Origin: Streptomyces capillispiralis
GTDB taxonomy: Bacteria > Actinomycetota > Actinomycetes > Streptomycetales > Streptomycetaceae
Reading direction: 5' to 3'
DNA: 64,000 nt
Assembly: GCF_007829875.1 (NCBI RefSeq)
Contig: NZ_VIWV01000001.1
Coordinates: 6,446,501-6,510,500, forward strand
Made by a program: the position numbers and the translations under genes
Notes under the pieces: generated by a model
What the model saw: only the letters and a program-made list of their open reading frames with translations
Told to the model about the DNA's origin: nothing
The model's database searches: none
In this document: piece by piece, positions 58,232 to 64,000 of the stretch
Layout of the letters: every line of letters starts with the position of its first letter
How positions within the stretch are numbered: the stretch's first letter is position 1

Positions 58232-59839
58232 ATGGCGAGTGTCCACCTTCCTTATGCACGCGTGCTGTTGCTGCCGGCCATAGTGATGGCCGCGGCGACC
58301 GGAGCCGCCGTCGCCCTGGTGACGGAGCCCGCCCGGGTCGCCGTCGGTGTGTGCGGCGCGGTCGCGACCCTGCTGGTGACCGCCGCCGCGACGGAGGCGG
58401 TGCGCCGCGGCCGCGTCCTGCGGGACGCGCGCGCCGAGTACGAACGTCACCGCGCGTACCTGGAGGCGCGGATCGCCGCCCACGACACGGAGACGCACCA
58501 CTTCATCCGCCAGGTGGTCCCCACCGCCCTGGACTACCTGCACAGCGGGCACGACGCCGACGAGGTGCTCCGCCACCTGCACCTGCTCAACCCGGCCTGG
58601 AGCGATCTGCCGAAGTACCAGCTCCAGATGCTCAAGACGATGCTGACGATCATCGACGAGGAGGAGACCCTGCGCGACTCGGCCCAGCGCTCCTTCGTCA
58701 GCATCGCCCGCCGCGTCCAGGCGATCGTCCACCAGCAGGCCAAGGAACTGCGCGAGATGGAGGAGGACCACGGCCGCAACCCCGAGGTCTTCGACGACCT
58801 GCTGCGCATCGACCACGGCACCGCGCTGATCGGCCGCCTCGCCGACTCCATCTCCGTCCTCGGCGGCGGCCGGCCCGGACGCCAGTGGCCCAAGCCCGTC
58901 GCGCTCTACAGCGTGCTGCGCGGCGCCATGTCGCGCATCCTCGAGTACCGCCGCATCGACCTGAAGTCGATCGCCAAGATCAACATCAAGGGCATCTACG
59001 TCGAGCCGGTCATCCACGCCGCCGCCGAACTCCTCGACAACGCCACCCGCTACTCGCCGCCGACCGCCAAGGTGAGCGTCACCGCCACGGAGGTGCAGAC
59101 CGGCGTCGCCATCGAGATCGAGGACGCCGGTGTCAGCCTCGACGAGCAGGCCCGGGCCCGTATCGAGGGCATCCTGGAGCAGGCCCAGAGGGGCGTCGAC
59201 CTCCAGGAGATCGGCGCCAACCCGCGCCTCGGCCTCGCCGTCGTCGGCCGGCTCTGCACCGCGTTCAACATGCAGGTCTCGCTGCGCGCCTCCGCGTACG
59301 GCGGCGTCCGCGCCGTCCTCATCGTGCCGAGCGAGATGATCACCGACCAGCCCGGCGTCGGCCTCGCCCACGGCATCGGGGCGACGGCCGTGCCCCGTCC
59401 GGTCGACGCCCTCCCGGGCCCCGAGCGCGCCCCCAAGAAGCGCCGCCCCACCAGCCCCCGCATCCCCGAGTCGGTCTCCATGGAGGACGACGTCCCCGAG
59501 GTCACCGAGTGGACCGCGGGCGGACTGCCGCAGCGCCGCAGCCGGGTCAAGACCCCGCTCGCCCAGCGGTACGCCGAGCAGGCCGCCGCCGAACGGGCCG
59601 AGCGGGAGGCCGCGGAGCGCGGCGAGGAGTACCACGACATCTGGGCCAGGCCGGAGCCCGAGAAGAAGCGGGACGACCGTGAACCCGGGCTCTGGGTCGA
59701 CGCCTTCTGGGAGGGGATGAAGAAGGACCTCGACCCGGGCGTCCACCCCACCGACTTCACCCGGAACCCGACCGCCTACCTGCATCTCATCAACGAACCG
59801 GCCCGCACCGAGGCCGATGACGAGGGGGACCTCAAGTGA
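58232..59839 (+). CDS. rarA: Conservon histidine-kinase-like membrane protein (CvnA/RarA)
   Basis: A 535-residue sensor-like protein. Two hydrophobic segments lie near 8-30 and 36-55, then a helical region (YERHRAYLEARIAAHDTETH, where a phospho-acceptor histidine would sit). A GHKL ATPase domain (about 255-370) has ELLDNATRYSPPTAKVSV (N box), IEIEDAGVSLD (G1-like) and GLAVVGRLCTAFNM. A long charged C-terminal tail follows. Conservon A proteins form a membrane complex with the B, C and D products; whether they phosphorylate anything is unclear. The stop overlaps the next start (GTGA). Confidence 0.9.
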   Translation: MASVHLPYARVLLLPAIVMAAATGAAVALVTEPARVAVGVCGAVATLLVTAAATEAVRRGRVLRDARAEYERHRAYLEARIAAHDTETHHFIRQVVPTALDYLHSGHDADEVLRHLHLLNPAWSDLPKYQLQMLKTMLTIIDEEETLRDSAQRSFVSIARRVQAIVHQQAKELREMEEDHGRNPEVFDDLLRIDHGTALIGRLADSISVLGGGRPGRQWPKPVALYSVLRGAMSRILEYRRIDLKSIAKINIKGIYVEPVIHAAAELLDNATRYSPPTAKVSVTATEVQTGVAIEIEDAGVSLDEQARARIEGILEQAQRGVDLQEIGANPRLGLAVVGRLCTAFNMQVSLRASAYGGVRAVLIVPSEMITDQPGVGLAHGIGATAVPRPVDALPGPERAPKKRRPTSPRIPESVSMEDDVPEVTEWTAGGLPQRRSRVKTPLAQRYAEQAAAERAEREAAERGEEYHDIWARPEPEKKRDDREPGLWVDAFWEGMKKDLDPGVHPTDFTRNPTAYLHLINEPARTEADDEGDLK

Positions 59840-60243
59840 TCCAGCAACGAGCCAACTTCGACTGGATGCTCAAGGAGCTCGCCGACGGCGTACCCGGCGT
59901 CGAGATGATCGTGGTGCTCTCCGCCGACGGTCTGCGCATCGCCCGCTACGGCGGTGACCCGGACGCCGCCGACCGGGTCGCCGCGGCCTGCGCGGGCGTC
60001 CAGAGCCTCGCCGGGGCCGTCGCCCAGGAACTCCCGCACGGCGACGGCGAGATGAAGCTGGTCCTCATCGAGATCAACGAGGGCTACTTCTACCTGATGG
60101 CGGCCGGCGCCAACGCCTATCTCGCGGTGCTCTCCGACATGACCTGCGAACCCGGCCGCATGGGCGGCATGATGCGCGACCTCGTCGTCCGCATCGGCGC
60201 CCATCTGACCAGTCCGCCCCGACGGAACGGGCAGACCGTATGA
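59836..60243 (+). CDS. rarB: Roadblock/LC7-domain protein (CvnB/RarB)
   Basis: A 135-residue single-domain roadblock/LC7 protein: FDWMLKELADGVPGVEMIVV, LSADGLRIARYGGDPDAADR and MKLVLIEINEGYFYLMAAGA show the beta-alpha fold. By analogy with MglB it would regulate the small GTPase encoded two genes downstream, probably as its GTPase-activating protein. The GTG at 59836 overlaps the upstream stop by 4 bp, and the end overlaps the next ATG, so the operon is translationally coupled throughout. Confidence 0.93.
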   Translation: MIQQRANFDWMLKELADGVPGVEMIVVLSADGLRIARYGGDPDAADRVAAACAGVQSLAGAVAQELPHGDGEMKLVLIEINEGYFYLMAAGANAYLAVLSDMTCEPGRMGGMMRDLVVRIGAHLTSPPRRNGQTV

Positions 60244-60650
60244 CTCCTCCCCAACGCCAGAGGCGCTTCCCCCAGGGCGACCCCGCCCCGCGGCCGGCCG
60301 AGCCGGCCAAGAAGGAGGGTGAGGGCGGCAACCCGGAGCGGTTGTACGTCGTCGCCGGTCCGGACGGCGAACGTGCGGACCTCGACCTCGTGACGCTGAT
60401 CGTGGCGCGCTCCCCGGACCCCCCGCCCTCCGCCACCCCCGAGCAGGCGGCGCTGCTCCGGCTCTGCGTCGCCCCTCTGTCCGTGGCCGAACTGTCGGCC
60501 TACCTCAGCCTGCCGTTCAGCGTGGTGACCGTGCTGCTCACCGAGATGCTGACGGCGGAACTGGTGCAGGCGCGCTTCCCGATCGTCCGCAAGGCGCTCC
60601 CGGACCGTTCCCTTCTCGAAGCGGTGATGCATGGACTTCAAAGGCTCTGA
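60240..60650 (+). CDS. rarC: DUF742 protein (CvnC/RarC)
   Basis: A 136-residue protein with a disordered basic/proline-rich N-terminus (1-35) and a DUF742 domain: RLYVVAGPDGERADLDLVTL, LSVAELSAYLSLPFSVVTVL and a C-terminal helix ending HGLQRL. The middle helices look like a winged helix-turn-helix, so contact with DNA or with the GTPase has been suggested for the family. The ATG overlaps rarB (ATGA), and the end overlaps rarD by 20 bp. Confidence 0.92.
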   Translation: MTPPQRQRRFPQGDPAPRPAEPAKKEGEGGNPERLYVVAGPDGERADLDLVTLIVARSPDPPPSATPEQAALLRLCVAPLSVAELSAYLSLPFSVVTVLLTEMLTAELVQARFPIVRKALPDRSLLEAVMHGLQRL

Positions 60651-61251
60651 CACCATTCCGGGCCCACGGGCCGAGGACCAGTTGCCGCACACGGCACAGT
60701 CCGCGGTGAAGATCGTGATCGTGGGCGGATTCGGGGTCGGCAAGACGACCATGGTCGGCTCGGTCAGCGAGATCAAACCGCTGACCACCGAGGAGACCAT
60801 GACGCAGGCCGGCATCGGGGTCGACGACAACTTCGGTTCCGCGTCCAAGACGGCCACCACGGTCGCCATGGACTTCGGCCGGATCAAGATCACGGAACAG
60901 CTGGTGCTGTACCTGTTCGGCACCCCGGGGCAGGAGCGCTTCTGGTTCCTGTGGAACGGGCTGTTCGAGGGGGCGCTCGGCGCGGTCGTCCTGGTCGACA
61001 CCCGGCGTCTCGAAGTCAGCTTCGACGTGATGGGGCGGCTGGAGGAACGCGGCGTGCCGTTCGTCGTCGCCGTCAACTCCTTCCCGGACGCCCCGCGCTA
61101 CCCGATCGCGGACCTGCGCACCGCCCTCGACCTGTCCGAGCAGATCCCCATCATGGAGTGCGACGTGCGGCGCCGGGCCTCCAGCCGTGACGTCCTGATG
61201 ACCCTGATGCGCTTCCTGCACTCGCTCGCCATGACGGGCTCGCTCACCTGA
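60631..61251 (+). CDS. rarD: Small GTPase (CvnD/RarD)
   Basis: A 206-residue Ras-like GTPase of the conservon type. P-loop GGFGVGKTTMVG (near 32-43), a switch I region with TQAGIGVDDNF, the G3 motif as FGTPGQERF (residues near 95-103), and a guanine-specificity segment VVAVNSFPDA, where the usual NKxD is NSFPD. It should cycle between GTP and GDP at the membrane together with RarA-C. The altered NKxD motif is common in this family. Confidence 0.93.
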   Translation: MDFKGSDTIPGPRAEDQLPHTAQSAVKIVIVGGFGVGKTTMVGSVSEIKPLTTEETMTQAGIGVDDNFGSASKTATTVAMDFGRIKITEQLVLYLFGTPGQERFWFLWNGLFEGALGAVVLVDTRRLEVSFDVMGRLEERGVPFVVAVNSFPDAPRYPIADLRTALDLSEQIPIMECDVRRRASSRDVLMTLMRFLHSLAMTGSLT

Positions 61252-61305
61252 TCCCCGGTATCCGTCCCTTCCCCCGACCCTGCTTCCCCTTCCGGAGCGA
61301 CCACT

Positions 61306-62829
61306 GTGACGCCTGAATCCCACTCCCTGACCGGAGACTCCCCGGCCGGAACGGACGGCCCCCGGCCCGGCCCGCCCCCCGGCTGCCCCGCGCACGGCCT
61401 GGGCCCCGGAGGGCTGAGCCGGCTGCACGAGTCGGACGACCTGAAGAAGCTGTACGAGCGGCTGCGGGCCGAGCACGGTCCGGTGGCGCCCGCGCTGCTC
61501 CACGACGACGTGCCGGTGTGGGTGGTGCTCGGCCACGCCGAGAGCCAGCAGATGCTGCGCACCCCCGGGCAGTACTGCCGCGACACCCGCATCTGGGGTC
61601 CGCTCAGGGAAGGCCTGGTCAAGCCCGACTTCCCGCTGATGCCGCACATCGCCTGGCAGCCGATCTGCGCCTTCGCCGAGGGGGACGAGCACAAGCGGTT
61701 GCGCGGCGCCCTCGACTCCGCCGTGGCCACCATCGACTTCCGCACACTGCGCCGGCACATCAACCGCAGCGTGCAGCGGGTCGTCAACGCGTTCTGCGAG
61801 GACGGCGAGGCCGATCTCGTCAGCCAGTACGCCGAGCACCTGCCGATGGCCGTGATGTGCCAGATCCTCGGCATGCCCGAGGAGTACAACGACCGGATCG
61901 TCGAAGCCGCCCGCGACATGATCAAGGGCACCGAGACCGCCATCGCCAGCAACGCCTACATCGTGGAGGTCCTGGACCGCCTCACCGTCCGGAGCCGCGC
62001 GGAACCGCAGAACGACTTCGCCGGCCACCTCGTCACCCACCCGGCGGGACTGACCGACGACGAGGTCAGGGAACACCTCCGGCTGGTCCTCATCGCCGCC
62101 TACGAGACCACCGCCAACCTCCTGTCCAACGTGCTGCGCCAGGTGCTGATCGACCCGCGCTTCCGCGCCCAGCTCAACGGCGGCCAGATGACCGTGCCGG
62201 AGGCGGTGGAGCAACTGCTCTGGGACGAACCGCCGTTCAGCACCATCCTCGGCTACTTCGCCAAGCAGGACACGGAGCTCGGCGGCCAGCGCATCCGCAA
62301 GGGGGACGGCCTGCTGTTCGCGCCCGCGCCGGCCAACGTCGACCCCCGCGTACGCCCGGACCCCACCGCCGACATGCAGGGCAACCGCTCGCACCTCGCC
62401 TTCGGCGGTGGCCCGCACGAGTGCCCGGGGCAGGACATCGGCCGGGTCATCGCGGAAGTCGGCGTCGACGCGCTGCTCATGCGGCTGCCCGACGTCGAAC
62501 TGAGCATCCACGAGGACGAGTTGTACTACACCGAGTCCATCGCCTCACGGCACCTCGTGGCCCTGCCCGTCCACTTCACCCCCCGGCCGCAGCAGGACGT
62601 GATGCAGCGGCCCACCCACGAGAACGACGCGCCCGTCCAGCAGGACTGGCACATCGGCGCCGCCCGGCCGGGGACCGTGCGGGAGACCGCGCCGGCGGCC
62701 GCGCCCGCACCGGTCCTCGAACCCCCCGTGCCGCAGCCGGTTCCGGTGCCGCTGCCCCCGCCGGTCGCGGAACAGGGCCCGCCGCGGAACACGTGGCAGC
62801 GCTTCCTGCGCTGGTGGCGCGGCTACTGA
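61306..62829 (+). CDS. rarE: Conservon cytochrome P450 without the ExxR motif (RarE)
   Basis: A 507-residue P450. The haem-binding loop FGGGPHECPGQ with ligand C373 is intact, and the I helix reads LIAAYETTANLL. The K-helix ExxR motif is not: EQLLWDEPP places Q303 and W306 where E and R belong, as in the CYP157-type enzymes known to lack it. Residues 425-507 form a proline-rich extension ending NTWQRFLRWWRGY, which looks able to bind a membrane. It is the last gene of the conservon, 54 bp after rarD. Substrate unknown; it may have a structural rather than catalytic role. Confidence 0.92.
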   Translation: MTPESHSLTGDSPAGTDGPRPGPPPGCPAHGLGPGGLSRLHESDDLKKLYERLRAEHGPVAPALLHDDVPVWVVLGHAESQQMLRTPGQYCRDTRIWGPLREGLVKPDFPLMPHIAWQPICAFAEGDEHKRLRGALDSAVATIDFRTLRRHINRSVQRVVNAFCEDGEADLVSQYAEHLPMAVMCQILGMPEEYNDRIVEAARDMIKGTETAIASNAYIVEVLDRLTVRSRAEPQNDFAGHLVTHPAGLTDDEVREHLRLVLIAAYETTANLLSNVLRQVLIDPRFRAQLNGGQMTVPEAVEQLLWDEPPFSTILGYFAKQDTELGGQRIRKGDGLLFAPAPANVDPRVRPDPTADMQGNRSHLAFGGGPHECPGQDIGRVIAEVGVDALLMRLPDVELSIHEDELYYTESIASRHLVALPVHFTPRPQQDVMQRPTHENDAPVQQDWHIGAARPGTVRETAPAAAPAPVLEPPVPQPVPVPLPPPVAEQGPPRNTWQRFLRWWRGY

Positions 62830-63773
62830 CCGGCGGCCCAGTCCTCGTACGCGCTCCAGGCCCCGAGCGCCCTGCCGCTGGTGAACCGGTGCGCCACGCC
62901 CGTCACCGGGTCGGTGAACGCCAGGATCCGCGCCAGCAGTTGCAGCGGGCGCCGGAAGTCACCGGCCGGGACGGGGGCGGCCACCTCGGGGTACAGCGGA
63001 TCGCCGAGGATCGGCACGCCGAGGGCGTTCATGTGGACCCGCAGCTGATGGGTCTGGCCGGTCCCGGGCAGCAGCCGGTAGCGGCCGAGGCCGTCCGCCC
63101 GGTGCTCGGCCAGTTCGACCCGGGTCAGCGCGTTCGGTTCGCCCTCCACCTCCCGGGCGGTCAGCACCCCGCGCTCCTTCACGATCCGGCTGCGTACGGT
63201 CCGGGGCAGCTCCAGCCCCGGATCGTACGGGGCGACGGCCTCGTACTCCTTGTGCACCAGCCGGTCGCGGAACAGCGTCTGGTAGGCGCCCCGCTCCTCG
63301 GGCCGCACGGTGAACAGCACCAGGCCCGCGGTCAGCCGGTCGAGGCGGTGGGCGGCCCCCAGCTCCGGGACGCCCAGTTCGCGGCGCAGCCGGGCGAGCG
63401 CGGTCTGGGCGACGTGAGCGCCGCGCGGGGTGGTGGCCAGGAAGTGCGGCTTGTCGACGACGACGATGTGCTCGTCCCGGTGGACGATCTCCAGCGGGAA
63501 GGGCACCGGCACCTCAGCGGGCGGTTCCCGGTGGAACCACAGGAACAGGCCGGGCGCGTACGGCGTGTCCGCCGGTACGGCGCGTCCGTCCGCGCCGACG
63601 ATCAGCCCCGCGGCGAACATCCCGTCGACGACACCGTCCCCCGCCGACAGCCGCTGCACCAGATGGTCCCGCACGGTGGCTCCCGGCCCCCCGGCGGGCA
63701 GCCGCACCCGCACCGGGTCCACCCCGTCGCGCTGCGGCAGGGGAGCGGGCGGCACCGGGCGTCTGCGTCTCAC
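62823..63773 (-). CDS. RluA-family pseudouridine synthase
   Basis: A 316-residue pseudouridine synthase. The catalytic motif AAHRLDRLTAGLVLFTV holds the active-site aspartate (near 147), with FPLEIVHRDEHIVVVDKPHF before it and QTHQLRVHMNALGVPILGDP after, as in RluA-type enzymes acting on rRNA or tRNA. The N-terminus is rich in R and P and may not all be translated: GTG 63773 is 8 bp after a TACCCT box, and TTG 63782 is an alternative. The end overlaps rarE by 7 bp on the opposite strand, with no terminator between. Confidence 0.88.
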   Translation of the reverse strand: MRRRRPVPPAPLPQRDGVDPVRVRLPAGGPGATVRDHLVQRLSAGDGVVDGMFAAGLIVGADGRAVPADTPYAPGLFLWFHREPPAEVPVPFPLEIVHRDEHIVVVDKPHFLATTPRGAHVAQTALARLRRELGVPELGAAHRLDRLTAGLVLFTVRPEERGAYQTLFRDRLVHKEYEAVAPYDPGLELPRTVRSRIVKERGVLTAREVEGEPNALTRVELAEHRADGLGRYRLLPGTGQTHQLRVHMNALGVPILGDPLYPEVAAPVPAGDFRRPLQLLARILAFTDPVTGVAHRFTSGRALGAWSAYEDWAAGQ

Positions 63774-63810
63774 AGGGTGCAAGGGTACGAGGCGGGCCGC
63801 GGGCCCGGTG

Positions 63811-64000
63811 CTACGCGTCCGGGGTGCCCGTCCCGGGCGGTTCCTCGGGGTGGACGGCCCGTCTCAGGCGGGCCTCGATCTCCTGGCGCGGCACGCCCTC
63901 GGCCCGCGCGTACTCGGTCACCGCGATCCGCACGTCACGGGCGAGGTCGCGCCAGGCCCGCCAGGCGGTCTCCCAGGTGGCGGTCTGGCGCCCGCTCCAT
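63811..64000 (-). CDS. Truncated hypothetical protein (C-terminal part)
   Basis: On the minus strand an open frame runs off the window end and stops at 63811. The visible 62 residues (WETAWRAWRDLARDVRIAVT, then EYARAEGVPRQEIEARLRRA) are helical and amphipathic with a Pro/Gly tail. I recognise no family; it resembles small conserved Streptomyces proteins of unknown role. The start is outside the window. Confidence 0.6.
   Translation of the reverse strand, partial: WSGRQTATWETAWRAWRDLARDVRIAVTEYARAEGVPRQEIEARLRRAVHPEEPPGTGTPDA

Noticed and set aside
54966..58259. A 1097-codon minus-strand open frame opposite helY and its downstream gap
   Set aside because: It is antisense to a clear helicase and has no recognisable domain; long antisense frames are expected at this GC content.

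Overview
The window is chromosomal DNA of a Streptomyces. The GC content is very high, GTG and TTG starts are frequent, two adjacent genes encode chaplins, a Pup-proteasome cluster and a mycothiol gene are present, a GylR-controlled glycerol operon lies in the middle, and a five-gene conservon is near the right end. Gene order matches, from memory, the S. coelicolor region around SCO1626-SCO1681. I see no insertion sequence, prophage, CRISPR array or other clear mobile element. It reads as ordinary core chromosome.

Layout. 0-4.1 kb: end of a molybdopterin oxidoreductase with its cytochrome-b-like membrane partner, then a gluconate unit (gntP, gntK and a divergent GntR-type regulator) and a small YchJ-like protein. 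4.1-7.2 kb: tRNA-Leu(GAG), an M20 peptidase and the chaplins chpH and chpC, which coat aerial hyphae. 7.2-13.5 kb: small actinobacterial proteins, a RecD2-like protein with eroded ATPase motifs, an aldo/keto reductase, an F420-type LLM oxidoreductase and a ferritin-like protein. 13.6-19.3 kb: a CorA transporter, a conserved trio (phosphomutase-like protein, DUF3090, SCO1664 family), mshC for mycothiol, and a PAC2 protein. 19.4-25.6 kb: a FadR-type regulator and the glycerol regulon glpF-glpK-glpD with gylR. 25.7-37.6 kb: metH, a HAD phosphatase, an orphan solute-binding lipoprotein, an orphan response regulator, a RecB-like nuclease, an M50 protease, the tRNA m1A58 methyltransferase, a secreted protein and a ferredoxin. 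38.1-51.9 kb: the Pup-proteasome system (arc/mpa, dop, pup, prcB, prcA, then a LacI/MFS pair, pafA, two FKBP isomerases, pafB, pafC). 51.9-57.8 kb: small proteins, tatA, tatC, a lipid kinase and helY. 58.2-62.8 kb: a conservon resembling cvn9/rarABCDE, ending in a P450. The window ends with an RluA-type pseudouridine synthase and a truncated gene.

How the genes work together. Pup is deamidated by Dop and ligated to substrates by PafA. ARC unfolds pupylated proteins into the PrcBA core, and PafB/PafC form the DNA-damage regulator usually encoded beside pafA. The glycerol genes take up glycerol, phosphorylate it and oxidise glycerol 3-phosphate under GylR. The conservon encodes a histidine-kinase-like membrane protein, a roadblock protein, a DUF742 protein and a small GTPase, thought to form a membrane complex. 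Much of 13.6-57.8 kb follows the order of a Mycobacterium tuberculosis block (about Rv2092c-Rv2137c, from memory), so it appears to be an old actinobacterial core neighbourhood with Streptomyces-specific insertions.

Recurrent regulatory signs are TANNNT -10 boxes 6-7 nt upstream of start codons that lack a Shine-Dalgarno sequence (leaderless mRNAs), strong GC hairpin terminators between convergent genes, and several perfect palindromes that look like operators.
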